In this document: one piece after another, positions 1-9,200 of the stretch | How positions within the stretch are numbered: position 1 is the first letter of the stretch | Layout of the letters: each line of letters begins with the position of its first letter | From: Stenotrophomonas sp. ZAC14D1_NAIMI4_1 | GTDB lineage: Bacteria; Pseudomonadota; Gammaproteobacteria; Xanthomonadales; Xanthomonadaceae | Direction: 5' to 3' | Assembly (NCBI RefSeq): GCF_003086775.1 | Contig: NZ_CP026001.1 | Coordinates: forward strand, 1,514,407 to 1,578,406 | DNA: 64,000 bases | Notes under the pieces: model-generated | Databases searched by the model: none | What the model was told of the DNA's origin: nothing | Seen by the model: only the letters and a program-made list of their open reading frames with translations | Translations under genes and position numbers: made by a program

Positions 1-1
1 C

Positions 2-850
2 GCGCTGCGGGACAGTGATCCGCACGTCTCGCACCTGGCACTTGTCGATCTTCTGCAGCACGCTGAGCCCGATGAGATCGACGCGCAGTGCGCGCTGGCC
101 TTGTCCGCCCCATCAACCAGGGTGCGTAGCGCCGCGCTGCGTGCGCTGGTCGAGCGCGAAGTGGCCGGCATGGATGAATACATCGAAGCCGCGGCATTCG
201 ACCGTTCGCGTGGCGTGCGCCGGTTGGCGGCGTGGCTGCTCGAGCAGCGGCAGGCCACGCCGGCCATCGCGCTGTGGCGCGACGAACTCAAGCACGGCCG
301 ACGCGGGCGATGGCGCGAAGCACTGGAAGCGCTGGCCGACCACGCCGAGGCGGAGGATGTGCCTGCACTGCGCGCCCTGTTGCCCCGGGTGTCGCCGCGG
401 CATCAGCGTTCCTGCCTGCGCGGCTGGGTGCGGGCCGAGGGCGGTGCCAGCCTGGCGGTGCTGCGCGAGGCGCTGGAAGTGCGGGGACGGGCCGTGAATG
501 CGCTGCTGGCCAGCGCCACCGCCCTATGGGCGGCAGAGCTGGACCCGGCACGCCTGCTCGCGTTCTGTCATGACGGTCCTTCGCCGATGGCACAGGCGGG
601 CCTGCTTGCGCAGCTGACGAAGCTGCCCCTGTGGCAGCACCTCGACCTGCTGCTGGATGCGGTGCCGCAACGCGAGGATGAACGTGCATGGCACCTGCGG
701 CTCGTGCATGACTGGCTTCGGGTGAGCGGGCAGTACTCGCCGCTGGGGGCCTCCCGGCGGCAGGCCCTGGTCAGCCGCCTTGAAGAGGGCAGGCACGCTT
801 TGCCCGAGGCCGTGGCCGTCCAGGTTCTGGCAGCGGTGCGGCGGGCCTGA
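2..850 (+). CDS. HEAT-repeat-like hypothetical protein, 5' truncated by window edge
   Basis: The reading frame is open to the window edge, so only about the last 282 residues are visible. The product is rich in Ala, Leu, Arg and Glu, with repeating amphipathic stretches (for example LAAWLLEQR, ALEALADHAEAEDVPALRALL) that look like HEAT/ARM-type helical repeats. I see no catalytic motif and no membrane segment in the visible part. Such proteins are usually scaffolds; the partner cannot be told here. A 90-base gap separates it from the PadR gene, which seems to have its own control region, so they need not be co-transcribed. An internal TTG at 101 could be mistaken for the start. Function is unknown. 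Confidence 0.6.
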   Translation, partial: ALRDSDPHVSHLALVDLLQHAEPDEIDAQCALALSAPSTRVRSAALRALVEREVAGMDEYIEAAAFDRSRGVRRLAAWLLEQRQATPAIALWRDELKHGRRGRWREALEALADHAEAEDVPALRALLPRVSPRHQRSCLRGWVRAEGGASLAVLREALEVRGRAVNALLASATALWAAELDPARLLAFCHDGPSPMAQAGLLAQLTKLPLWQHLDLLLDAVPQREDERAWHLRLVHDWLRVSGQYSPLGASRRQALVSRLEEGRHALPEAVAVQVLAAVRRA

Positions 851-904
851 CTCCCTCGCCGCACGGCAGGGTGACTAACGACACATTCGCTATACCGGAC
901 TTCA

Positions 905-929
905 CACTACTGTTGACTCCAACATAGTG
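905..929. promoter_or_regulatory. Candidate PadR operator (inverted repeat)
   Basis: CACTACTGTTG and CAACATAGTG form a near-perfect dyad 12 bases upstream of the PadR start codon, with a single extra base in the left arm. A TATACC hexamer at 891-896 could be the -10 box, placing the dyad over the transcription start. Position and symmetry suggest autorepression by the PadR protein; binding is inferred. Confidence 0.45.
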
Positions 930-940
930 GAGGGCCGGTC

Positions 941-1306
941 ATGACCGAAGACGACGTCCACCTGAAGAAGTTCCAGAAGGAGCTCAGTGCCGGAACGGTG
1001 TCGCTGGCCCTGCTGGCGGTGCTGGCCCGGGCGGGGGAGCCGCTGTACGGGTACCTCATCGCCAAGGAGCTGGAGCGCGTGGGTGAGGGCGTGCTGAGCG
1101 GCAAGCAGAGCGCGCTGTACCCGGTGCTGCGCAACCTGGAGGGTGCCGGCCTGCTCGAGAGCCATGTCGAGCCGTCCAGCAGCGGGCCACCGCGCCGCTA
1201 CTACCGCATCAATGAACGTGGCCACGAGGTGCTGGCGCAGTGGCGCCAGGCCTGGCAGGCCACCCGCGATTCCGTCGATTCCGTGTTGGAGGGGGTACCG
1301 CAATGA
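941..1306 (+). CDS. PadR family transcriptional regulator
   Basis: A 121-residue protein of the short PadR type: a winged-helix DNA-binding domain followed by a brief C-terminal helix. The family signatures are visible: SLALLAVLARAGEPLYGYLI (residues 24-43), the turn ending in a KQSALYPVLRNLEGAGLLES-like recognition helix and wing, and the PRRYYRINERG hairpin. PadR proteins repress neighbouring genes until a ligand or stress signal releases them. The stop codon overlaps the start of the next gene in an ATGA arrangement, so the two are almost certainly co-translated and the downstream membrane protein is the probable regulatory target. The start at 941 follows GGAGGG by a suitable distance. 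Confidence 0.88.
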   Translation: MTEDDVHLKKFQKELSAGTVSLALLAVLARAGEPLYGYLIAKELERVGEGVLSGKQSALYPVLRNLEGAGLLESHVEPSSSGPPRRYYRINERGHEVLAQWRQAWQATRDSVDSVLEGVPQ

Positions 1307-2280
1307 ACGAGCAGAACCTGGCAGGCACTGGCCTGCCCACCACGATCACCCAGTACCTGGCGCAGCTGCGTGCGGCGCTGCAGGGCGCCGACGCGGCGAT
1401 GGTGCAGGACGCCTTGTACGACGCCGAGGAATACCTGCGTTCCGAACTGGCCGCACAGCCGGGCCGCAGCGAAGCCGAGGTGATCGCCGATGTCGCCAGC
1501 AGCTACGGCGCACCGGCGGAAGTGGCGGAGATCTATCGCGAAACCGAGGTGACCGTGAACCGCGCGCTGCGCACGCCGCGTGCCGACACCAGCCCGGTGC
1601 TGCGCGCCGCAGCCGAAGCCAGCGGCGTGGCACCGGCCGCGCCGACGCCCGCACCGGTGCAGCGTTCGCTGGCGGCACGCTTCTTCGGCGTGGTGATGGA
1701 TCCGCACACCTACGGCGCACTGTTCTACATGCTGCTGTCGCTGGCCACGGGCACCTTCTTCTTCACCTGGGTGGTGACCGGCCTGTCGCTGTCGCTGGGC
1801 CTGCTGATCCTGATCATCGGCATACCGCTGACGGTGCTGTTCTTCGGCTCGGTGCGTGGGCTGGCCCTGCTGGAAGGGCGCCTGGTGGAAGCGCTGCTGG
1901 GCGAGCGCATGCCGCGCCGGCCGCGCTACACCGACCGCAGCCGCACGTGGCTGCAGCGCATCGGCGACATGTTCACCGACGGCCGCACCTGGCTGACGCT
2001 GCTGTACTTCCTGCTGATGCTGCCGCTGGGCGTGGTCTACTTCACGATTGCGGTCACCCTGCTGTCGGTGTCGCTGGCCTTCATCTGGTCGCCGGTGGCG
2101 GCGCTGCTCGACCTGAGCGTGCCGAGCATCTACATCGACGGCACCAACGTGTTGCCGCTGGCTGCAACCCCGGTGCTGGCCGTGGTGGGCGCGCTGCTGC
2201 TGCTGCTGACGATGCACCTGGCCCGCGGCATCGGCAAGCTGCACGGTCTGCTGGCCAAGCACCTGCTGGTGCGGCTGTAA
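1303..2280 (+). CDS. Sensor domain-containing membrane protein (HAAS plus sensor domain)
   Basis: A 325-residue protein whose ATG overlaps the PadR stop by four bases. Residues about 10-80 form a soluble HAAS-like domain (LRAALQGADAAMVQDALYDA, then YLRSEL) of the kind paired with PadR regulators. Residues 125-325 contain four or five hydrophobic segments in two pairs, resembling the putative sensor domain found in membrane proteins and histidine kinases, but no kinase domain follows. The PadR-HAAS pairing is a known two-gene module thought to transmit membrane or envelope state to the regulator. The ligand is unknown. The upstream in-frame ATG at 1240 lies inside padR and has no ribosome-binding site. 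Confidence 0.72.
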   Translation: MNEQNLAGTGLPTTITQYLAQLRAALQGADAAMVQDALYDAEEYLRSELAAQPGRSEAEVIADVASSYGAPAEVAEIYRETEVTVNRALRTPRADTSPVLRAAAEASGVAPAAPTPAPVQRSLAARFFGVVMDPHTYGALFYMLLSLATGTFFFTWVVTGLSLSLGLLILIIGIPLTVLFFGSVRGLALLEGRLVEALLGERMPRRPRYTDRSRTWLQRIGDMFTDGRTWLTLLYFLLMLPLGVVYFTIAVTLLSVSLAFIWSPVAALLDLSVPSIYIDGTNVLPLAATPVLAVVGALLLLLTMHLARGIGKLHGLLAKHLLVRL

Positions 2281-2286
2281 GAGCCT

Positions 2287-2379
2287 GGGGTCGGATCCCT
2301 GTTCGCCGAACAGGGCTCTGACCCCGGGTTTGATCGCGCTGGGGTCAGAGCCCTTTCCGTTGGAAAGGGATCCGACCCC
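2287..2379. repeat. Two facing copies of a GGGGTC palindromic repeat
   Basis: Positions 2287-2325 and 2341-2379 each form a hairpin about 39 bases long with GGGGTCGGATCCCT / GGGGTCAGAGCCCT arms. The two copies are inverted relative to each other and lie between the convergent sensor and phaZ genes, where they could end transcription from both sides. The same family recurs at 57928 and three times between 62331 and 62800. Confidence 0.8.
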
Positions 2380-2389
2380 GGGCGGGGAA

Positions 2390-3697
2390 TCAACCCGCCT
2401 TGCGCCGCAACGGGGTGACGTTGCTCTTCTTCTTCGTGGCCTTGGCAGCCGGTGCCTCGGCATGGGCGGCGAAGAAATCGCGCACCTTCGGGTACACCAC
2501 TTCGCGCCAGCGGCGGCCGCTGAAGATGCCGTAGTGGCCGGCGCCTTCGACGATGAAATGCTCGCGGCGGTCGGCCGCGATGCCGGTGCACAGCGCCTGC
2601 GCGGCTTCGGTCTGGCCGAGGCCGGCGATGTCATCCAGCTCGCCTTCGATGCTCAGCAGCGCGGTATCGCGGATGGCCGACGGGTCGACGTTCTCGCCAT
2701 TGACCACCCACTCGCCACGCGGCAGCAGGAAGTCCTGGAACACCACCGAAATGGTGTCGAGGTAGTACTTGGCCGGCATGTCCAGCACCGCGTTGTATTC
2801 GTCGTAGAACGTGCGGTGCGCGTCGGCGTCTTCCAGGTCGCCCTTGACCAGGTCGGTGTAGAAATCCCAGTGCGAACTGAAGTGGCGGCTGGGGTTCATC
2901 GACAGGAAGCCGGCGTGCTGCAGGAAGCCCGGGTACACGCGGCGGCCGGCGCCAGGGTAGCTGGCCGGCACGGTGTGGATGACGTTGTTCTCGAACCACG
3001 ACAGCGGGTTCTGCGTGGCCAGGTTGTTCACTGCGGTCGGGCTGCAGCGCGCATCGATCGGGCCACCCATCATCACCAGCGAGCGCGGGGTCGGCTCGCC
3101 ACGGCTGGCCATCAGCGAAACCGCGGCCAGCACCGGCACTGTCGGCTGGCACACGCTCACCACATGCAGGCGCTCCACGCCGAGGTGGCGGATGAATTCC
3201 TGGATGTAGGCGATGTAGTCGTCCAGCCCGAACTCACCTTCGCTGGCCGGCACCATGCGCGCATCCACCCAGTCGGTGACGTACACGCGGTGGTCGCGCA
3301 GCAGCGTGCGCACGGTATCGCGCAGCAGCGTGGCGTGGTGGCCCGACAGGGGCGCCACCACCAGCACGAACGGCTGGTTGAGCATCGTGTGCAGCTGGTC
3401 GGCTTCGTTGCTGTGGCGCTTGAAGCGCAGCAGCTTGCAGAACGGCTTGCTCACTTCCTCGTGCACGACGATCGGCACGCGCTCGCCTTCGACGTCGATT
3501 TCGTTGATGCCCCATTCGGGCTTCTCGTAATCCTTGCCGATGCGATGGAAGAGTTCATTGACCGCCGCCAGGCGATCAGCGCCCGGCATCTGCGACCACC
3601 AGTGGCCCTGGTTGGCGAAGAACTTGGCGTTGGCCTGGGCCTGGTGCACCCAGGGGGCGAGCAGGTTGCGGGTCAGTTCGTGTAGTTGATAGAGCAT
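2390..3697 (-). CDS. phaZ: Intracellular polyhydroxyalkanoate (PHB) depolymerase
   Basis: A 435-residue alpha/beta-hydrolase-fold enzyme that breaks down stored poly-3-hydroxybutyrate in the cytoplasm. The nucleophile motif reads VVSVCQPTVPVL, with Cys183 in place of the usual lipase Ser; this is the arrangement known for the intracellular Ralstonia PhaZ1 enzyme, also numbered Cys183. A catalytic His is in GAGHYGIFSGRRW near the C-terminus. The tail ends in a basic KATKKKSNVTPLRRKAG stretch. I chose the ATG at 3697 (MLYQLHELTR), which matches the family N-terminus; 20 further in-frame codons upstream are unlike the family. No phaC, phaP or phasin gene is adjacent, so depolymerase is separated from synthesis genes. 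Confidence 0.9.
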   Translation of the reverse strand: MLYQLHELTRNLLAPWVHQAQANAKFFANQGHWWSQMPGADRLAAVNELFHRIGKDYEKPEWGINEIDVEGERVPIVVHEEVSKPFCKLLRFKRHSNEADQLHTMLNQPFVLVVAPLSGHHATLLRDTVRTLLRDHRVYVTDWVDARMVPASEGEFGLDDYIAYIQEFIRHLGVERLHVVSVCQPTVPVLAAVSLMASRGEPTPRSLVMMGGPIDARCSPTAVNNLATQNPLSWFENNVIHTVPASYPGAGRRVYPGFLQHAGFLSMNPSRHFSSHWDFYTDLVKGDLEDADAHRTFYDEYNAVLDMPAKYYLDTISVVFQDFLLPRGEWVVNGENVDPSAIRDTALLSIEGELDDIAGLGQTEAAQALCTGIAADRREHFIVEGAGHYGIFSGRRWREVVYPKVRDFFAAHAEAPAAKATKKKSNVTPLRRKAG

Positions 3698-3790
3698 GAC
3701 GACCGAATATGTATGGTCATATGTTGCCGCGCAGCATATCCCATCCGGGCGTCCCACAGGTTAAGTGGGGCAAAAATAATGAATCCGGAT

Positions 3791-4381
3791 TCACATCTTT
3801 TCCAGCGCGGCGGCCTCGCTGGCCAGGCCCGGGCCCAGCCACAGGTGTGAACCGATGGCCTGCAGGCCCTGGCGGGCCAGCTCGCGGCGGTACCAGCGCG
3901 CCGGCCGGGCCTGGAAGCCCTCGTGGTCGCCGTCGAACGCATCCTCGGCGGCGAAGGTCTCCAGGAAGGCCACCCCGGCGGTCAGCTCGCCCACGCCGGC
4001 CAGGCCAGCGCGCAGTTCGCGGTCGGGCACGTAGTGCATCACGTCCGAGCACACCAGCAGGTCGACCGGGGCACAGGGCCGCAGCCAGGCGAAATCGCCG
4101 AAGCTGGCCATGTGCAGGTTGCGGGTGCGTCCGTAACGGCGCACAGCGTACTCGCTGCTGTCGAAGCCGAGGTATTGGACCTTCGGACGCAGCTTCAGCA
4201 GCGGCGCGCGCCAGGCGCCTTCGCCGCAGCCGATGTCGAGCACGCTGCGCACCGGCCGCTCCAGGTAGTACTCGGCGGTGGCCACGGCCAGGGCGACCTT
4301 GCGCGCCAGGCGGGCGCTGCCGCCGATATCGGCCCGGCGGTACCAGCGTTGGAAGTAGGCGGCGTCGTAGGTCTTGTCCAT
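3791..4381 (-). CDS. Class I SAM-dependent methyltransferase
   Basis: A 196-residue protein with the Rossmann-fold methyltransferase motif I VLDIGCGEGAW (residues about 45-55), an acidic motif II (YLGFDSSEYAVRR) and a post-motif VDLLVCSDVMHYV. The fold binds S-adenosylmethionine; the acceptor substrate cannot be told. The N-terminus DKTYDAAYFQRWYR resembles trans-aconitate and ubiquinone-type small-molecule methyltransferases. It lies 93 bases upstream of phaZ on the same strand and may share a transcript, but the gap contains possible promoter DNA. The start is set at the ATG 4381 rather than a second ATG four codons upstream, because the family begins near MDKTYD. Confidence 0.75.
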   Translation of the reverse strand: MDKTYDAAYFQRWYRRADIGGSARLARKVALAVATAEYYLERPVRSVLDIGCGEGAWRAPLLKLRPKVQYLGFDSSEYAVRRYGRTRNLHMASFGDFAWLRPCAPVDLLVCSDVMHYVPDRELRAGLAGVGELTAGVAFLETFAAEDAFDGDHEGFQARPARWYRRELARQGLQAIGSHLWLGPGLASEAAALEKM

Positions 4382-4457
4382 GGGGCAGGGCACGTAGAGG
4401 GTGAAAACGGCGCCTATCGTACGGCGTCGCGGCCGTGATGCGGCAATTGGCCGCGGC

Positions 4458-4480
4458 AGCCACCCACGGGGTGGCTCTAC
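4458..4480 (-). repeat. Single SMAG (GTAG) palindrome
   Basis: On the minus strand this reads GTAGAGCCACCCCGTGGGTGG followed by CT, a GTAG-headed hairpin of the Stenotrophomonas type. It lies between the divergent methyltransferase and HemJ-like genes. Confidence 0.7.
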
Positions 4481-4524
4481 TGCGACAATGGGCGCCCATC
4501 ACCGCCAGCCGCCGGAGCGAGCGC

Positions 4525-4980
4525 ATGCAGAGCTACTACTGGGTCAAGACCTTCCACATCGTGTTCGTGGTGGCGTGGATGGCAACCGTGTTCTACCTGC
4601 CGCGCATCCTGGTGAACCTGGCCGAGACCGCAGGCCAGCCGGCGGTGGGCGAGCGCCTGCAGCTGATGGGCCTGCGCCTGTACCGTTTCGGCCATTCGAT
4701 GTTCGGGCTGGCCTTCGTGCTGGGCCTGGTGCTGTGGCTGGGCTACAAGGTCATCCCGGATTTCCCGACCATGGTCGCGCCCGGTGGCGCCGGCTGGCTG
4801 CACGCCAAGCTGGGCCTGGTGGTGCTGCTGCTGGTGTATTTCATCTGGACAGGGCGCCTGCTGAAGGGCGTGGCCAAGGGCCGCACGCTGCCGTCCTCGC
4901 GCGCGCTGCGCTGGATCAACGAGATTCCGTTGCTGGCCTTCATCCCGATTGTCTGGCTGGTGCTGGCCAAGCCGTTCTGA
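4525..4980 (+). CDS. hemJ: HemJ/CopD-family membrane protein, probable protoporphyrinogen IX oxidase
   Basis: A 151-residue integral membrane protein with four predicted helices. It opens with YYWVKTFHIVFVVAWMATVF, where a His in the first helix matches the heme-ligand His of HemJ, and continues with GWLHAKLGLVVLLL, containing the conserved Lys of that family. It ends NEIPLLAFIPIVWLVLAKPF, typical of HemJ. HemJ oxidises protoporphyrinogen IX to protoporphyrin IX in the penultimate step of heme synthesis at the inner membrane. The family is often annotated only as CopD-like. No heme genes are adjacent, so the assignment rests on sequence alone. A strong terminator follows 30 bases after the stop. 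Confidence 0.65.
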   Translation: MQSYYWVKTFHIVFVVAWMATVFYLPRILVNLAETAGQPAVGERLQLMGLRLYRFGHSMFGLAFVLGLVLWLGYKVIPDFPTMVAPGGAGWLHAKLGLVVLLLVYFIWTGRLLKGVAKGRTLPSSRALRWINEIPLLAFIPIVWLVLAKPF

Positions 4981-5010
4981 GGCGTGGATGCCGTCAACGC
5001 GCAAACGAAG

Positions 5011-5040
5011 AGAGCCGGGCATCTGCCCGGCTCTTTCGTT
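5011..5040 (+). terminator. Intrinsic terminator after hemJ-like gene
   Basis: AGAGCCGGGC - ATCT - GCCCGGCTCT gives a perfect 10-bp stem followed by TTCGTTT. It ends the plus-strand gene; being symmetrical, it may also act on minus-strand transcription leaving accA. Confidence 0.85.
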
Positions 5041-5060
5041 TCTGCAATCGCCTGCATGTT

Positions 5061-5134
5061 GCCGGCCAGCGGCCGGCACTACCGGGTTTTGCCAGCGGCC
5101 GGCACTACCAGGTTTGGCCAGCGGCCGGCACTAC
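5061..5134 (-). repeat. Three tandem SMAG (GTAG) palindromes
   Basis: Three copies of GTAGTGCCGGCCGCTGGC (minus-strand reading), at 5065-5082, 5091-5108 and 5117-5134, sit just downstream of the accA stop. All face the same way, with spacing about 26 bases. Confidence 0.85.
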
Positions 5135-5139
5135 CGGGC

Positions 5140-6099
5140 TTATGCGGCTTCGTAGGTGCCGTAGCTGCGCAGGCGCGTGTAGCGGCGCTCCAGCAGCTGC
5201 TCGGTGGACAGGCCGTCCAGTGCTTCCAGCTCGTTCAGCAGCACGGCCTTCAGGCGCTTGGCCATCTGGGTCGGGTTGCGGTGGGCGCCGCCGGTCGGCT
5301 CACGCACCACCTTGTCGACCAGGCCCAGGCTCTTCAGGCGCGGCGCGGTCAGGCCCAGCTGCTCGGCAGCGTCCTTGGCCTTGCCGGCATCCTTCCACAG
5401 GATCGAGGCGCAGCCTTCCGGGGTGATGGTCGAGTACACCGCGTATTCCAGCATCACGGTGCGGTCGCCCACGCCCAGCGCCAGCGCGCCGCCGGAGCCG
5501 CCTTCGCCGATCACCGTGCAGATCACCGGCACCTTCAGCTCGGCCATCTCCATCAGGTTGCGGGCGATCGCTTCGGACTGGCCGCGCGATTCGGCGTCGA
5601 TGCCCGGCCAGGCGCCGGCGGTGTCGATCAGGGTCAGCACCGGCAGGCCGAAACGTTCGGCCATCTTCATCAGGCGCAGGGCCTTGCGATAGCCCTCCGG
5701 CTTGGGCATGCCGAAGTTGCGCTTGATCTTTTCCTTGGTGTCGCGGCCCTTCTGGTGGCCGATCACCATCACCGAACGGCCGTTGATGCGGGCCAGGCCA
5801 CCCATGATGGCCTTGTCGTCGGCGAAGGCGCGGTCACCGGCCAGTTCCTGGAACTCATCGAAGATGATGCGCAGGTAATCGGCGGTGTACGGGCGCGACG
5901 GGTGGCGGGCCAGCTGCAGCACCTGCCAGGAGGTCAGGTTGCGGAAGATCTGCGCGGTGCGCAGGCGCAGCTTGTCCTGCAGGGCTTGAACCTCGGCCTC
6001 GACATTGACCGCCGGTCCGGCACTGGCGTTGCGCAGTTCCTGGATCTTGGCTTCCAGGTCGGCGATGGGTTGCTCGAAGTCGAGGTAGTTCGGATTCAT
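5140..6099 (-). CDS. accA: Acetyl-CoA carboxylase carboxyltransferase subunit alpha
   Basis: A 319-residue protein of normal length for AccA. With AccD it transfers the carboxyl group from biotin to acetyl-CoA, giving malonyl-CoA, the first committed step of fatty-acid synthesis. Visible landmarks are the N-terminal [19 protein letters not shown], the crotonase-fold core [20 protein letters not shown], and [20 protein letters not shown]. The usually conserved DTPGAYPG segment reads [12 protein letters not shown] here, a lineage variant or minor functional difference. It is the last gene of the lpx-dnaE cluster, 131 bases after dnaE, the position it also has in E. coli. Confidence 0.97.
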   Translation of the reverse strand: MNPNYLDFEQPIADLEAKIQELRNASAGPAVNVEAEVQALQDKLRLRTAQIFRNLTSWQVLQLARHPSRPYTADYLRIIFDEFQELAGDRAFADDKAIMGGLARINGRSVMVIGHQKGRDTKEKIKRNFGMPKPEGYRKALRLMKMAERFGLPVLTLIDTAGAWPGIDAESRGQSEAIARNLMEMAELKVPVICTVIGEGGSGGALALGVGDRTVMLEYAVYSTITPEGCASILWKDAGKAKDAAEQLGLTAPRLKSLGLVDKVVREPTGGAHRNPTQMAKRLKAVLLNELEALDGLSTEQLLERRYTRLRSYGTYEAA

Positions 6100-6230
6100 C
6101 GGAAGCCGTCGTGTAAAGAAGAGGGGAATTCTAGCCGAATGCGCAGCAATGGCCCGTACGCCTTCGTCTGGAAGGCGACGGTACCCCAGCCGGGCAGGGG
6201 GCGCCAGTCAGCCCGGGGCGTGGGCCAGCC

Positions 6231-9200
6231 TCAGTTGGCCCACGGCGGGCTGTAGCGCACTTTCAGCGTGCGCACGGCCGGGTCGGCGCGCAGCGCCTCC
6301 ATCAGCTTGGAGTCGATGCGCACCGCGCTCTGCCCGGAGACATCGAGCATGCCGGCCACGCCGCCCTGCGGGCCCTTCAGCAGCAGGTCCAGGCGCAGCG
6401 GCGTGCGCCCGGGGCGGTGGCGGTCGAGCACCGCATTGACGCGTTCCCAGACCGGCCGCTGCTGGCGCAGGTCCAGACGCAGCGACAGGCGCGTGGCGTA
6501 GTTGGCGCAGACCTCGTCGAAATCCCAGCACTGGCGGATGCGCAGCGCATAGCCGCCGTTGAACTCGTCCTCGCGCAGGCCGCCCTTGACCACCAGGATG
6601 CGGTCCTTGGTCATCAGGTGGCCGAACTCGGCCATGGCATCGGAGAACGCGCTGCACTCGACGCGGCCGCGCCCGTCCTCGAGCTGGATGAAGATCTGGC
6701 TTTCGCCCTTGCGGCGCACGCCGACCACCTGGCCGGCCAGCACGGTCGGCACTTCCGGGCGCCAGCGCTTTTCACCGCCGTTGCCACCACCGCCACCGCT
6801 GTTGCTGGAACTCCAGATCTTCTCGACCGAGCCCAGGTCGTTGCCGACCAGGTCGCGCACATCGTCGCGCCACGGATCGAACGGGTGGCCGCTGAGGTAG
6901 AAGCCGAGCGTGTCGCGCTCGCCGTTCAGGCGCTGCAGCAGCGGCCATTCCTCGGCTTCGACCAGGTCCAGCTGGATGGTCGCCGTGCTCGGGTCGGGGC
7001 CGCCGAACAGCGAGTTCTGGCCCGAGGCACGCTCGCGCGCCATCTGCTCGGTGGCCTTGATCACTTCCGGCAGCTGCAGCATCAACGAGGCGCGGTTGTG
7101 GCCTAGCTCGTCCAGCGCGCCGCAGTTGATCATCGCTTCCAGCGTGCGCCGGTTGAGCTTGGCCGAACCGATGCGGGTGCAGAAGTCGAGCAGATCCTTG
7201 TACTGGCCGCCCTTCAGGCGTTCGTCCACGACCGCTTCGCAGGCACCCTGGCCGACACCCTTGATCGCGCCCAGGCCGTACTGGATGGTGTCCGGCGTTG
7301 CCGCTTCGAACATGAAGGCGGACTGGTTCACCTTCGGCGGCAGCACGGTCAGGCCGAGGTTGCGCACCTCGTCCAGGAAGCCGACCACCTTGTCGGTGTT
7401 GTCCATGTCCGAGGACAGCGTGGCTGCCATGAACTCGGCCGGGTAATGGCGCTTGAGCCAGGCGGTCTGGTAGCTGACCAGTGCGTAGGCGGCAGCGTGG
7501 GACTTGTTGAAGCCGTAGCCGGCGAACTTCTCCATCAGGTCGAAGATCGCGTCGGCCTTGGCCTCGTCGACGCCATCCTTGGCCGCACCTTCGCGGAAGA
7601 TTTCGCGGTGCTTGGCCATTTCGGCCGGCACCTTCTTGCCCATCGCACGGCGCAGCAGGTCGGCGCCGCCCAGCGAGTAGCCGCCGACGATCTGCGCCAT
7701 CTGCATCACCTGCTCCTGGTACACCATGATGCCGTAGGTGTCCTTCAGGATCGCTTCGGTGCGCGGGTCGGGATAGATGATTTCTTCCTGGCCGTGCTTA
7801 CGCGCGTTGAAGGAGGGAATCAGGTCCATCGGGCCGGGTCGGTACAGCGACACCAGCGCGATGAGGTCTTCGAAGCGGTCGGGGCGCGCGTCCTTCAGCA
7901 GGCGGCGCATGCCCGAGGATTCGAACTGGAACACCGCACCGGTGTTGCCGTTGGCGAAGATGTCCTTGTAGGTGGGCGCATCGTCCAGCGGGATCGCGGC
8001 GATATCCACCGGCGGGATGCCGGCGCGCTCATGGCGCTTGTTGATCGCCTTCACCGCCCAGTCGATGATCGTCAGCGTGCGCAGGCCGAGGAAGTCGAAC
8101 TTCACCAGGCCGACTTCTTCCACGTCGTTCTTGTCGAATTGGGTGACCGGGTTCTTGCCCAGGCCGTTCTCGTCGTGTTCGGCGTACAGCGGGCAGAACT
8201 CGCTCAGCGGCTCGGGCCCGATCACCACGCCACCGGCGTGCTTGCCGGCGTTGCGGGTCAGGTCTTCCAGCTGCAGCGCCAGGTCGATCAGGTCACGGAC
8301 ATCGTCCTCGGTCTCGTAGCGCTGGATCAGTTCGGCCGAGGCCATTTCCGAGCTCGGGCCTTCCTTGCCCTTGCCCAGCGCATCCTTCAGGTGGATGCCC
8401 AGGATGTTCGGGATCAGCTTGGAGACGCCGTCCACCAGGCCGTACGGGAAGCCCAGCACGCGGCCGGAGTCGCGCACCACGGCCTTGGCCGCCATGGTGC
8501 CGTAGGTGATGATCTGGCTGACGCGCTCGCGCCCGTACTTGCGCGCGACGTAGTCGATCACTTCATCGCGGCGGTCCATGCAGAAGTCGATGTCGAAGTC
8601 GGGCATCGACACGCGTTCCGGGTTCAGGAACCGCTCGAACAGCAGGTTGTACGGCAGCGGGTCCAGGTCGGTGATCTTCAGCGCCCACGCCACCAGCGAA
8701 CCGGCACCCGAACCACGGCCGGGGCCGATCGGGATGCCCTGGTTCTTGCCCCACTGGATGAAGTCGGCAACGATCAGGAAGTAGCCCGGGAAGCCCATCT
8801 TGATGATGGTGTTGAGTTCGAACTCCAGGCGTTCGAAGTACTCCTCGCGGGTCTTGCCCGGCGCCAGCGGATTCTTCTCCAGGCGCTCTTCCAGGCCGTC
8901 GCGCGACATCTTCTGGATCCAGGTGTCCAGGGTCTCGTCGTCGGGCACCGGGTAGTTGGGCAGGAAGTAGGTGCCCAGCCGCATCTCGATGTTGCAGCGC
9001 TCGGCCAGCGCCAGCGTGTTGTCGATGGCATCGGGGATGTCGGCGAACAGCGCGCACATCTCCTCGGCCGACTTCAGGTACTGCTGGTCGCTGTACTCGC
9101 GCGGGCGCTTGGGATCGTCCAGCACGCGGCCGGTGGAAATGCACACGCGCGCTTCGTGCGCGCTGAAATCGGTCGGCGCCAGGAAGCGCACGTCGTTGCT

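Noticed and set aside
1201..2634. 477-codon minus-strand open frame opposite the sensor gene
   Set aside because: Crosses two repeats and the phaZ end; Gln/Arg-rich shadow sequence.
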